Assembly (NCBI GenBank): GCA_027257055.1
Contig: JAPVLO010000989.1
Coordinates: 124,001 to 188,000 of the forward strand
DNA from: Cephalopachus bancanus
Taxonomy: Eukaryota; Chordata; Mammalia; Primates; Tarsiidae
Direction: 5' to 3'
DNA: 64,000 nucleotides
Position numbers and translations under genes: made by a program. The stretch's first letter is position 1. Every line of letters begins with the position of its first letter. This document shows positions 11,167 through 21,795 of the stretch, piece after piece. The notes below the pieces were generated by a model. The model had not been told where the DNA came from. It did not search any database and saw nothing but the letters and a program-made list of their open reading frames with translations.

Positions 11167-11430
11167 AAAAAGAGTCATTTTACTGGTTTTATAGAGGATT
11201 AAGGGGGTGGTCAGGAGAGCGAGGGTCACAAGATCATTTAAAACATTTCTTACAGATTAGGAGAGAAAATCTGATAATCTGAACTAACAAATGACAGAGG
11301 GTTGAAATGACTCCAGAGACATTTATACTTGTAAAGGACCCTGGCTTCCAGGACATTATACTCTTTGTTTTCTTTCTACCTCAAACAGTCTTTGCTATGT
11401 GTTTGCTTTAATTTTTACTTTTCTTTTTTT

Positions 11431-11765
11431 CCACATGACTGTTCGTCAGTGTGCATTTGTGTGTGTGTGGTCTTTGTTTTTTGAGTCAGAGTCTCACTGT
11501 CACTCAAGCTGGAGTGCAGTGGCAAAATCATGACTCACTGTAGTCTTGACCTCCAGGGCTCAGGTACTCCTACCTCAGCTTCCTGAGTAGCTGGGACTAC
11601 AGGTGTGCACCATCACCGTACCTGGCTAATTTTTAAATTTTTTTTTATAGAGACACAGTCTCACTATGTTGCCCTGGCTGGTCTCAAACTCCTGGTCTGA
11701 AGCAATCCTCCCTCCTTAGCCTCCTAAAGTGCTGGGATTACAGACATGAGCCACCATGCCTAGCC
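11431..11765 (-). repeat. AluJ-like with 3' transduced sequence
   Basis: The antisense Alu body is 11482-11765. Its A-tail (11474-11481 on this strand) is followed by about 43 bp of unrelated sequence (11431-11473), then a second T-rich tail. Only after this comes the target duplication tttgctttaattttta (11402-11417 and 11766-11780). The Alu transcript appears to have read through into flanking DNA. Confidence 0.75.
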
Positions 11766-11810
11766 TTGCTTTAATTTTTAAATGTTGGAATACCTCGAAA
11801 CTCAAGTCTT

Positions 11811-12102
11811 TTTTTTTTTTTTTTGAGTTGGAGTCTCACTCTGTTGCTCAGACTGGAGGGCAGTGACTGCTCCCGGCCACCGCAACCTCAACCTACTGGG
11901 CTCCAGCAATCTTTCCGCCTCAGCCTTCCAAGTAGCTGGAACTACAGGCACGCGCTACCATGCCTGTCTAATTTTTGATTTATTGTAGAGATGAGGTCTC
12001 GCCAAGTTGCCCAGGTGGGTCTCGAACCCGTGGGCTCAGGCAATCCACTCACCTCAGCTTCCCAAAGGTGCGTGATTACAGGCTGAGCCCCTGAGCCCGG
12101 CT
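11811..12102 (-). repeat. Alu, young tarsier-type
   Basis: Antisense dimer. Duplication gaaactcaagtctt / gaaactcagtctt at its ends. Confidence 0.95.
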
Positions 12103-12526
12103 GAAACTCAGTCTTTAGATCTCTTCTCTGTTTATATTTACTTCCTAAATAATCTTGTCTATCCCTGTGACTTTTAATTTCTTTCTATATATTTATTATT
12201 CCTGAATTTGTACCTTCAGCACAAACTTCACCCCTTAACTCCAGACTTGTGTCTAATAGGCATTTAAGACTTAACATGTCAAAACTGAATTTTTCATTTT
12301 TCACCCCAAACTTGCTGTTTTAGTATAAGACATCATCATCCACCCAGTTGCAGAGACAAAGTCCTGTAGTCATCCTTGACTGTTCTTAGATATTTCACAC
12401 ATAGTGTATTGACATTTCTGCTGGCCCTACTTTCAAGGTATGATCTAACATAATTATGATAAAAGACCATACATGTTCTTGCTGGTAGATTACCTCTCCT
12501 GCCTCATTTCCTGCCATTCTCCGTCT

Positions 12527-12832
12527 TTTTTTTTTTTGAGTTGGAGTCTCACTCTGTCGCCCAGACTGGAGTGCAGTGGCCATTCCCGGCCACCGCAGCC
12601 TCGACCTGCTGGGCTCCGCGATCCTTCCGCCTCAGCCTTCCGAGTAGCTGGAATTACAGGCATGCGCTACCATGCCCAACTGATTTTTTGATTTTTTTTT
12701 TTTTTTTTTTTTTTTATAGAGATGAAGTGTCGCCAAGTTGCCCAGGCGGGTCTCGAACCCGCTGGCTCAGGCAATCCACTCACTTCAGCCTCCCAAGGCA
12801 CGGGATTACAGGCTGAGCCACCGAGCCCGGCT
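12527..12832 (-). repeat. Alu with expanded linker poly-T
   Basis: Antisense dimer, duplication cattctccgtct / cattctccctct. The inter-arm A-rich linker has grown into an uninterrupted run of over 20 T (12692-12716), replacing the usual 'gatttattgtagag'. Confidence 0.94.
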
Positions 12833-12906
12833 CATTCTCCCTCTTGAATGGCACTCTAGCTTCTCCTTTTTACATTTCATGCATAGGCTAAGCGCCATCC
12901 TTTTTC

Positions 12907-13202
12907 TTTTTCTTTTTTTTTTTACTTTTGTATTTTTCGAGTTGGAGTCACACCCTGTCACCCAGGCTAGAGTGCAGTGGCCACAGCCTTAACCTGGGCT
13001 CAGGCAATCCTTCTGTCTTCACCTTCCAAGTAGCTGGAACTACAGATGCACGCCACCACATCTGGCTAGTTTTTGTGATTTATTGTAGAGACAGGGTCTC
13101 ACCAAGTTGCCCAGACTGGTCTCGAACCCCTGGGCTCAGGCAGCCCTCTCGCCTTGGCTTTCTAAAGTGCTCGGATTACAGACTGAGCCACTACACCTGG
13201 CA
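12907..13202 (-). repeat. Alu, older
   Basis: Antisense dimer with a complex T-rich tail. Duplication gcgccatcctttttc / gcaccatcctttttc. Confidence 0.93.
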
Positions 13203-13626
13203 GCACCATCCTTTTTCAGTTAACATCCTTGCTGTTCCGTCTACTTGTTATTGTTATATTTTCTCCTAGATACTTGTTCACCTCACTCCCTCCCTTAATT
13301 TAAGACTTGCTCAAAAATTAACTTTTCAGACAAGTCTTTCCTGATCCTACTTTAAGGAATAGCCTCTTCCCCTCACCCTAACACCACTCTGTCCCCTTTT
13401 TGTGTCTAAATTGTTTTCATGATATTTACCACTACTTTACAAATACACACACATAAAATTTATTCACTTGTCTCTTTTCCCCACTAGAATATTAAGTCCG
13501 CGAGAATAAAGACTTGGTTCGATATTGTACCTTCAATGCCTAGAAGAGTACTAACAATAAATTGTAGCCTTTTCATAAATATTGTTGTTTTGTGGAATCT
13601 AAGATTGCTGTTAATTTTAAGATGCA

Positions 13627-13900
13627 CAGGGTCTTGCTCTGTCACCCAGGATGAAGTGATGCAATCATAGCTCATTGCAGCCTTTAACTCTTGGCCGCAA
13701 GTGATCTTGCCTCAGCCTCCCAAGTAGCTAGGACTGCAATCACATGCCACCATGCCTGGCTAATTTTCTTAATTTTTAAAAGATAGGGGTCTTTGTTTGC
13801 TTTGTTGCCTCGACTGGTCTCAGACTCCTGGCCTCAAGTGATCCTCCAGTCTTTGCCCCTTGATTTTGCAACATTACACGTGTGAGCCACCATTCCTGGC
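13627..13900 (-). repeat. AluJ-like
   Basis: Strongly diverged antisense dimer with no remaining T tail. Duplication taagatgca on both sides. Confidence 0.88.
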
Positions 13901-13909
13901 TAAGATGCA

Positions 13910-14411
13910 TCAACATTTTATAAGCTAATAGGAAAGAAAAAATGTTATCGTTAGATGCCACTGGTTATAAGACACATCTTGATATCAGAGGTTAAAGTGG
14001 AGGAAAGATGTACATTAGAATCTATGCAAAAATTATTTGTTGAATGAGTAACTGAAGTAGAAAAGAGTTGTCTCATATGACTTCAGGGCTTCTAATTTGA
14101 TGAAGGGAATGATTGTGTCTTTTTATAAATTTGGAATGTAAGAGAAGAAATAGGGAGCATGAGGAAGGAAGAATACCTCCTCACATCCCCATAACTCACT
14201 AGGCAGAAGCAAGAGCAACCTTGTAGGAAAGAGAAAGAATTTAGAACTATCTAGTCTGAGACTAGGTTCTATTCTTGAAGTCATCTACATTTTAACATTG
14301 TTGTTGCTAGGTCTCTTCTTTATTTGAGAGTAAATACATCTCTAAATTTCTCCAGTTATTATATTATTGTTGAATTTATTATCCAAGTAATTGTATTTTT
14401 TGTTGTTGTTT
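13910..14411. other. intron sequence, no feature recognised
   Basis: No repeat or gene recognisable between the AluJ and the U6 copy. Confidence 0.55.
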
Positions 14412-14518
14412 AAAAATATGGAACGCTTCACGAATTTGTGTGTCATTCTTGCACAGGGGCCATGCTAATCTTTTCTGTATCATTCCAATTTTAGTATATG
14501 TGTTGCCGAAGCGAGCAC
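14412..14518 (-). pseudogene. U6 snRNA pseudogene, full length
   Basis: The reverse complement matches spliceosomal U6 over its full 107 nt: GTGCTCGCTTCGGCA(A)CAC at the 5' end, the ACAGA-box region, and a 3' ATATTTTT. Compared with the U6 sequence I know, about six positions differ, and most are CpG-type or C/T changes expected of decay. The ACAGAGA box reads ACAGAAA. No clear proximal sequence element or correctly spaced TATA box lies upstream (14519-14590), where an Alu tail follows. It is probably one of the many retroposed U6 copies of primates, not an active gene. Confidence 0.9.
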
Positions 14519-14552
14519 TGTATTTCTTTTTTTAACATGGGGATATTTATTT

Positions 14553-14857
14553 ATTTGTTTGCTTGTTTATTTATTTATTTATTTTGAGTTGGAGTCTCAC
14601 TCTGTTGCCCAGACTGGAGTGCAGTGGCCGCTCCCGGCCACTACAGCCTCGCCTGCTGGGCTCCGGCCATCCTTCCGCCTCAGCCTTCCAAGTAGCCGGA
14701 ATTACAGGCATGCGCTACCACGCCCAGCTGATTTTTTGATTTATTGTAGAGATGAGGCCTTGCTGCCCAGGCGGGTCTTGAACCCACGAGCTCAGGCAAT
14801 CCACTCACCTCAGCCTCCCAAAGGCGCGGGATTATAGGCTGAGCCACCGAGTCCGGC
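14553..14857 (-). repeat. Alu, 5-bp plus 1-bp deletion subfamily
   Basis: Antisense dimer with both diagnostic deletions. It sits in the T-rich tail of the older Alu that follows. Confidence 0.94.
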
Positions 14858-14865
14858 TTGTTTGT

Positions 14866-15153
14866 TTGTTTATTTATTGGAGTCTCTCACGCTGTTGCCC
14901 AGGCTGGAGTGCAGTGGCGCGCTCACAGCTCCCGCAACTTCGAACTGCTGGGCTCAGGTGATCCTTCTGCGTCAGCCTTCCATGTTGGAACTGCAGGCAT
15001 GTGCCACCACACCTGAATAATTTTTTGATTTATTGTAGAGATGAGGTCTTGCCAAGTTTCCCGGGCTGGTCTCGAACCCATGGGCTCAGGCAATCTTTTC
15101 ACCTCGGACTATGAAAGTGCTGGAATTATAGACATGAGCCATTGCTCCCAGCT
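14866..15153 (-). repeat. Alu, older
   Basis: Antisense dimer. Its duplication tgtatttctt lies at 14519-14528 and 15154-15163, so the younger Alu (14553-14857) landed in its tail. Confidence 0.9.
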
Positions 15154-15195
15154 TGTATTTCTTATAATACTATGTAGGTACTTCAAAACTGGATG

Positions 15196-15484
15196 ACTTC
15201 AAGAAAAGCTCATGCCTATAATTCCAGCACTTTGAGAGGCAGAGGCAGGAGGATTGCCAGAGTCCATGAATTTGAGACTGACTTGGGCAACTTGGCAAGA
15301 TTTCGTCTCTACAATATATCAAAAACATTGTCCAGGCATGGTGGTGCACACCTGTAGTCCCAGCTACTCAGGAGGCTGGGGTGGAAGGATAGCCTGAGCC
15401 CGGCAGGTTGAGACTGCAGTAGCCGTGACTGTGGCACTGCACTCCAATCTAGGTGACAGAGTGAGACTCCAACTAAAAAAAAAC
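15196..15484 (+). repeat. AluJ-like, 5'-truncated
   Basis: Sense element starting at 'gctcatgcctataatt', with an A-tail. Confidence 0.88.
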
Positions 15485-15925
15485 AAACCTCAAAATAAGC
15501 CCCTAAAACTGAAAGAGTCTTCACTTGATTACTTCAATGAGATGGAAGTTCTCGTTGCCTCCAACCTTCTTTCTGTCTTGTTGGATTGTCTAATTTAGAG
15601 TTTAAAAAAAAAGTTATGTAGGAGTGAACAGGTCTTGAAATTCTGGCTAATGGATGTCTCTTGTGACAGAAAGTAAACCATAAAGTGTCTCTTCAGATAT
15701 AAGAATAGGTAATGATTTTAGCACTTCCGGTTTATAAATGTCATAAGGACTTATGTGCCAGAACTATTCCAGAAACATGTCACTGTCTCCTTCCATTTTA
15801 CCACCCTACTTTTCTGACTTGACTGACTATAATGCCACTAATTTAATTAGTGTCTAGGGTAGAAAAGAGAAGCTTCTTTCTATGAGAGCTCACTGTATCA
15901 AAGGCAAGCCAGAATTTTATAAATA
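15485..15925. other. intron sequence, no feature recognised
   Basis: Unique-looking sequence up to the TA target of the mariner element. Confidence 0.55.
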
Positions 15926-16771
15926 CTGGGGTGTCCAAAAAATGTGTATACATTTTAAGAAATGTTATGTATGTTATATTTTTTGAAGTTGACTTGAATT
16001 ATGGTAGCAATGTATAGTATGGCATTCACTGAAAAGATAGCATTTTTGGGAGGCTGAGGTAAGAGGATTGCCTGAGCCCAGGGGTTCAAGACCAGCCTGG
16101 GCAACTTGGCAAGACCTCGTTTCTATAGTAAATCAAAAAATTAGCTGGGCATGGTGGCGCATGCCTGTGATTCTAGCTACTTGGAAGACTGAGTTTGGAT
16201 AGCCTGAGCCCAGCAGGTTGAGGATGCGGTGGCTATGAGCATGCCACTGCACTCTAGCCTGGGAGACAGAGTGAGACTCTGACTTTAAAAAAAAAAAAAA
16301 AAAGAAAGAAAGCATTAATCAAATGAATGCTAGCGTCACCATGCAGTAGGCACAACAGTCAAAGAAAATGGCAGAACCATGGTTGTCATTCTAGGAACAC
16401 AAGACTATCTTGAAGTGGTATTTGAAATTCGAGAACGTGGAGGAAGTACAATGATAATGGAAGCATGCAACAGAACCTCCAACACACCTAACAATTGCAC
16501 GCATTCATAAATTTGAGATACATGGTAGTGTGGTGTGATATGTACAAGGGAAGATCAGGGTGGCCTCACACAGCAACAACCCCTGCAGTAGTTCACCATA
16601 ATCAGAAGTGTCTGGACACTGATCTGATGGTAACCACTTTGAGCACCTCTTGTAATTGCAGAAGTCAAACATTGCTTATATTCGTCTTTTGTAATTGGTA
16701 TATATTCAGTGTTACATTTTTAATAGTTTTTTTCCTTTTTTAAAATATATATAATTTTTTTTGGCACTCTG
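15926..16771 (+). mobile_element. mariner-like DNA transposon, TIR-bearing, deleted
   Basis: Imperfect terminal inverted repeats of about 32 bp face each other: ctggggtgtccaaaaaatgt at 15926 and, reversed, cagagtgccaaaaaaaatta from 16771. Each is bounded by TA, the mariner target. Inside, a start-like MAFTEKIA at 16020 is interrupted by an Alu and resumes as INQMNASVTMQ. Further on GRSGWPHTATTPAV (16541-16600) resembles the 'GRPRTATTP' linker after the helix-turn-helix of such transposases. No DDE catalytic half is present and the frame is broken, so this is a non-autonomous, decayed copy. Confidence 0.72.
16043..16312 (+). repeat. Alu, 5'-truncated, inside mariner
   Basis: Sense Alu beginning 'tttgggaggctgaggt', with an A-tail ending in (GAAA)n. 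It interrupts the N-terminal transposase frame of the surrounding mariner. Confidence 0.9.
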
Positions 16772-16775
16772 TATA

Positions 16776-17063
16776 TATTTGAGTTGGAGTCTCACTCTGT
16801 TGTCTAGGCTGGAGTGCAGTGGCATGATCACAGGTCACCATAGCCTTGACCTCCTGGGTTCAGAGGGTCCTTCTGTCTTAGCCTCCCGAGGAGCTGAGAC
16901 TACAGGTATATACGACCACACTCAACTAATTTTTTTTATTTTTTGTAGAGTTGAGGTCTCATTATGTTGCCCTGGGTGGTCTTGAATTTCTAGGCTCAAG
17001 CAGTCCTCCCGCCTTGACCTCCCAAAGTACTGGTATTACAGGTATCAGACACCATGCCTGGCT
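16776..17063 (-). repeat. AluJ-like
   Basis: Antisense dimer directly abutting the right TIR of the mariner element. Confidence 0.88.
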
Positions 17064-17120
17064 AGAACATATATTTTAAAAAGTTGTACAGAATTATAAG
17101 GCATGCTGTTTATTCCTTTT

Positions 17121-17406
17121 TTTTTTTTGAGTTGACATCTCCCTCTGTCCCCCAAGCTGAAGGACAGTGGCATGCTCTCGGTTACCACAACCTTGACCTG
17201 CTGGGCTCAGCAGGTGACCTCAGCCTTACAAGTAGGCTGGAACTACAGGTGCATGCCACCACACCCGGCTAATTTTTTGATTTATTGTAGAGGTGAAGTC
17301 TCGCCAAGTTGCCCAGGCTGGTCTCGAACTCATGGGCTCAAGCAATTCTCTCACCTCAGCCTCCCAAAGTGCTAGGATTATAGACATGAGCCACCCCACC
17401 CAGCCT
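17121..17406 (-). repeat. Alu, older
   Basis: Antisense dimer. Perfect duplication tgtttattcctttt at 17107 and 17407. Confidence 0.94.
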
Positions 17407-17416
17407 TGTTTATTCC

Positions 17417-17480
17417 TTTTTAAATATAAAAACAAGACTCCACATTTCTTTTTAAATATAAAAACAGGACTCCACATTTC
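17417..17480. repeat. 32-bp tandem duplication
   Basis: The unit 'ttttaaatataaaaacaaga...' occurs twice, 32 bp apart, with one difference (caaga / cagga). Confidence 0.93.
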
Positions 17481-17481
17481 T

Positions 17482-17790
17482 TAGCTGGCTGTTTTTTTCC
17501 CCAAGGCAATTAGGACCATGACAACTAATAGAGGATGATCTCACCTTTCAGATGGGACCCTGTTGTCTGTGTGTAAGAAGCAATTGAATCCCTCACAAAC
17601 CCAGCAAGTAACCATACCCATAGGATCTAAGGGCACATGTGCGCTTCACCTTAATATTACTGCTCAATTAAATGTCACACACTATCCACATTCTACCACA
17701 TTACTTTCCAGTTCTGGATGGTCAAGTTAAAGACATTTTTTAGGAAAAAAGCCCCATTCTGTTCCGCTTGTTTTAATTTGTAAAAGTCTC
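17482..17790. other. intron sequence, no feature recognised
   Basis: No repeat or gene recognisable. Confidence 0.5.
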
Positions 17791-18028
17791 GGCCAGGTGT
17801 ACTGGCTCACACCTGTAATCCCAATGCTTTGGGAAGCCAAAGTGGCAAAATTGTTTGAGGCCAGGAGTTAGAAACGGAAAAAAATAAAATAAAATAATTC
17901 TAGTTACTTTGGAGGCTGAGATGGGAGGATTGCTTGAAGCCAGGAGTGCAAGGTTACAGTGAGCTGTGATTGTGCTACTGCACTCCAACCTAGGTGACAG
18001 ATTGAGACCCTGTCCTTAAAAAAAAAAT
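17791..18028 (+). repeat. AluJ-like, internally deleted
   Basis: Sense element whose middle (end of left arm and linker) is replaced by an (AAAAT)n tract. Confidence 0.85.
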
Positions 18029-18046
18029 TGTATAAGATTTTTAATT

Positions 18047-18330
18047 GCTGGTCTCGGTGGCTCAGCCTGTAATCCCACGCCTTTGGGAGGCTGAGGTGAG
18101 TGGATTGCCTGAGCCTGCGAGTTCAAGACCCGCCTGGGCAGCGAGACCTCATCTCTACAATAAATCAAAAAATCAGCTGGCGTGGTAGCGCATGCCTGTA
18201 ATTCCTGCTACTTGGAAGGCTGAGGCGGAAGGATCGCTGGAGCCCAGCAGGTCCAGGCTGCGGTGACCGGAAGCGGCCACTGCACTCCAGTCTGGGCGAC
18301 GAAGTGAGACTCCAACTCAAAAAAAAAAAA
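18047..18330 (+). repeat. Alu, 5-bp-deletion subfamily
   Basis: Sense dimer reading 'gggcagcgagacc'. Duplication agatttttaatt / agattttaatt. Confidence 0.95.
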
Positions 18331-18339
18331 AGATTTTAA

Positions 18340-18634
18340 TTTTTTTTTGGAGTCGGAGTCACACTCTGATGTCCAGTCTGGAGTACAATGGCATGCTTAC
18401 GGCCACTGCAGCCTCGACCTGCCTGGGCTCAGGCAATCCTTCTGTCTCAACCTTCCAAGTAGCTGGAACCACAGACATGCATCACCATACCCAGCTAATT
18501 TTTGCTGATTTTTGTTTATTGTAGAGATGAGGTCTTGCCATGTTGCTCATGCTGGTTTCGAACCCCTGAGCTCAGGCAATCCTCTTACCTGTGCCTCCCA
18601 AGTGAATTACAGGTATGATCCACTGCACCTGGCC
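18340..18634 (-). repeat. Alu, older
   Basis: Antisense dimer facing the preceding sense Alu, forming a close inverted pair. Confidence 0.9.
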
Positions 18635-18670
18635 AAACTCAACCTATTTTTTTTTTTAATTGAAAATGTT

Positions 18671-18776
18671 GGCCGGGCACGGTGGCTCAAGCCTGTAATC
18701 CCAGCACTTTGGGAGACTGAGGCGAGGATTGCCTGAGTGACAGAGTGAGACTCCAACTCAAACAAAACTAAACAAA
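18671..18776 (+). repeat. Alu, large internal deletion
   Basis: Only the first about 70 and last about 35 bp of an Alu remain, joined at 'gcctgag/tgacagag'. Perfect duplication attgaaaatgtt shows it is a single insertion. Confidence 0.9.
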
Positions 18777-18915
18777 ATTGAAAATGTTTAAGCATATTGA
18801 AAAATAGAAAAAGTGGTATAATCAACAGCTATGTACCTACTGTCTTAAGTCAGCAATTAACGTTTGCCATATTTGCTTCATTGATATATATATAAATATT
18901 TTTTTACCAAATAAT

Positions 18916-19208
18916 GCCTTTTTTTTTTTTTGAGTTGGAGTCTCACTCTGTCGCTCAGACTGGAGTGCAGTGGCCACTCCCGGCCACTGCAGCCTCGACC
19001 TGCTGGGCTCCGGCGATCCTTTCGCCTCATCCTTCCAAGTAGCTAGAACTACAGACGCGCACTACCATGCCCAGCTGATTTTTTACTTATTGTAGAGATG
19101 AGGTCTCGCCAAGTTGTCCAGGCAGGTCTCGAACCCGCGGGCTCAGGCAATCTACTCACCTCGGCCTCCCAAAGTGCTGGATTACAGGCTGAGCCACCGA
19201 GCCCAGCC
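18916..19208 (-). repeat. Alu, young tarsier-type
   Basis: Antisense dimer. Duplication taccaaataat at 18905 and 19209. Confidence 0.95.
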
Positions 19209-19235
19209 TACCAAATAATTTCAAAGTAAGTTTTA

Positions 19236-19522
19236 TTTTTCTTTCTTTCTCTCTTTTCTTTTTGAGTCGAGGTCTCACGCTGTCATCCAGACTGAAGTGC
19301 AGTGACACAATCACAACTCAGTGCAGCCTCAAAACTTCCTGGGCTCATGCCATCCTTCTGTGTCAACCTCTAGAGTAACTGAGACTATAGGCGCACATTG
19401 CTACACCCGGTTAATTTAAAACAAGTCTTTGTAGTGACAGGGTCTTTCTATATTGCCCAGACTGGTCTGGAGCTCTTGGGCTCAAGCAGTCCTCCCATCT
19501 CAGCCTTCCAAAGTATTGGGAT
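19236..19522 (-). repeat. AluJ-like, truncated at L1 junction
   Basis: Diverged antisense dimer ending abruptly at 'attgggattga', where L1 sequence begins. Confidence 0.85.
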
Positions 19523-19686
19523 TGAGACATCATCTCACACCTATCAAGATGGCTAATGTCAAAAAAAAAAAAAAAAGGTGTTGGCAAGGAAGTGGAGAAA
19601 TTGGAACCCTTGCACATTGTTGGTAGGAGGGCAGCATGGTGTAGCCACTATGGAAAACAATATGGGACTGTCTCAAAATTTATTAA

Positions 19687-20313
19687 CCCTTTGCACTCAG
19701 AGACATCATCTTGTGGATCACCTACCAGCAACTCAACTGTACTTTTTTACAAAATAGTGAAAAACGAATCATATATTAAGTAGAATAATGTTTGAACCAG
19801 TTATTTTATTGTAATGATATTTGGCTTATAATGGAATTTTGGACATTGAGGAACTTATTTATGGCCACAAAATCAAAATTTTATAACTTATATTTTTTAA
19901 AGTGTGATAATGTGAAACAGTCACCGACATGCATTGCAGGTTCATTGATAACATGTACAATAATAATTTGTTTGCCGTCTTTCACCTGGTGTTTTTCTAT
20001 TCGAGCAGACAATTGCAGTCTCTTTTTCTTCTTCCCACATTAATAATATAATTTATTGTCCAGTCTCTGCACCACTGTGAAAGCACTTCATACATTCTCT
20101 TTCTATGTAGCACCAGCTGATATGTTTTTTACATGTTTCTCAGTATATATTCTGTCTCTTTATTTGCTTTTTCATGCAGTTTGAATGGAAAACTTCAAGG
20201 AAACATACATTTTTGATAAATTTGCTCTGGTGTAAGTTTGTCCTGAGATGAGGCATCCAAGTGGTTGCTAGATTTACAGTGTCCCCTCAGAGGGGACATC
20301 TGAGTGCAAAAGT
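19687..20313. mobile_element. piggyBac-type non-autonomous element
   Basis: A 627-bp insertion in L1 is flanked by TTAA on both sides (19683-19686, 20314-20317), the obligatory piggyBac target. Its ends are inverted: CCCTTTGCACTCAGA at the left and, reversed, ACTTTTGCACTCAGA at the right. Near the right end is a compact palindrome, gtcccctcagaggggac (20281-20297), like piggyBac subterminal hairpins. L1 text resumes in register on the far side. No long transposase frame remains. The 'CCCTTTGCACTC' end resembles primate Looper / lemur piggyBac families. Confidence 0.85.
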
Positions 20314-20379
20314 TTAAAAATGTAACTACCATATGGTCCAACAATCCCACTTTTGGGTATCCAAAAAAATTGAAATCAG

Positions 20380-20640
20380 CGCCGGGCTCGGTGGCCCAGC
20401 CTGTAATCCTGCGCTTTGGGAGGCTGAGGTGAGTGGATTGCCTGAGCCCGCGTGTTTGGCGAGACCTCATCTCTACAATAAGTAAAAAAAAAAAGCCAGT
20501 CGTGGTAGCGCATGCCTGTAATTCCGGCTACTCGGAAGGCTGAGGCGGAAGGATCACCAGAGTCCAGCAGGTCAAGGCTGCGGAAGCGACCACTGCACTC
20601 CAGTCTGAGCAACAGAGTGAGACTTCAACCCAAAAAAAAA
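20380..20640 (+). repeat. Alu, young, left-arm deletion
   Basis: Sense Alu lacking about 25 bp after 'gagcccgcg' in the left arm. Duplication ttgaaatcag on both sides within L1. Confidence 0.93.
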
Positions 20641-20975
20641 AAAAAATTGAAATCAGATTCCAAAGAGATATTAGCACTTCATGTGTGACATGAATGAACT
20701 CTGAGGGCATTATGCTTAATAAATAAGCCAGTCACAGACAGATAATTGCATGATTCCACTTATATAAGTTATCTAAAATTACTGAATTCATAGAATGATA
20801 GAACGGAATGGTGGTTGTCAGAGGTGGGGTTGGGGTGAAGAGTAAATGGGGAGTTACTAAGCAATGAATGTAAAATTTCTTGTCAAGCAGGATAATAAGT
20901 TCTAGAGATCTGCTTTATAGCACTGTACCTACAGTCAGCATTAAACATATTGTACACTTAAAAATTTGTTAAGAG

Positions 20976-21143
<168 letters not shown>

Positions 21144-21185
21144 TTAAGAGTGTAGATCTTATGTGTTCTTACCACAATACCATAA

Positions 21186-21659
21186 AGCATTTTCTTTAAT
21201 TAAGAATGGGCTTACTTGTGTGGATTTAATTATTATCACTTGCTCATTCTGAGATCCCCAAGCTGACAAATTAATACAAAACAATATTCAAGATCCTTGT
21301 GTAATACCTTTGGGGTAACTGGCAGAAGCATATGAAGAACTACTCTAGAGGTACAGACCACAATTTAAACTACATAGGATTCCTACAAGTTAAATCCCAC
21401 TGAAGACAAAACTCACAATCAAAAGTGACCCCAAAACTACAAGAAAACAATTCATTAGTAAGAATAACTGTACAAAGTAGAGAAATACCAATTATGTGAC
21501 AACCTTTGTGTAATAAAACTTTGTTTAAAATTTTAAAAAGCAACAGCAATTCATTTACCATGAATAAGAGTCCCAGGTACAACACGAAATAGTACTAGAT
21601 CTCTGAAATCTTCAGAAAATAGATCCATTGGCTACAGATCATAAAATAAGCGTATTTAA
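21186..21659. other. intron sequence, no feature recognised
   Basis: No repeat family or gene recognisable. Confidence 0.5.
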
Positions 21660-21795
21660 AAGTACAGTGACTCACGCCTGTAATCCCACCATTTTTAGAA
21701 GCCAAGGCTGGAGGATTGCTTGAGCCCAGGAGTTCGAGACCATCCTAGGTAACATAGAGAGAGGCCCTCTTTTTATATTTAAAAAAATTTTTTTT
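21660..21795 (+). repeat. Alu left-arm monomer
   Basis: Sense monomer with the old consensus ('gactcacgcctgtaatccc'), ending in an A/T-rich tail. Confidence 0.85.

Larger units (their letters stand above)
12118..13580 (+). repeat. L2 LINE, interrupted by two Alus
   Basis: L2 3' sequence runs in order through 12118-12526, 12833-12906 and 13203-13580. Recognisable pieces are 'gtagtcatccttgactgttc', 'tccttgctgttc', 'caagtctttcctgatcc' and 'cactagaatattaag'. Two young Alus split it. It is an ancient mammalian LINE (CR1 clade), long dead. Confidence 0.75.
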
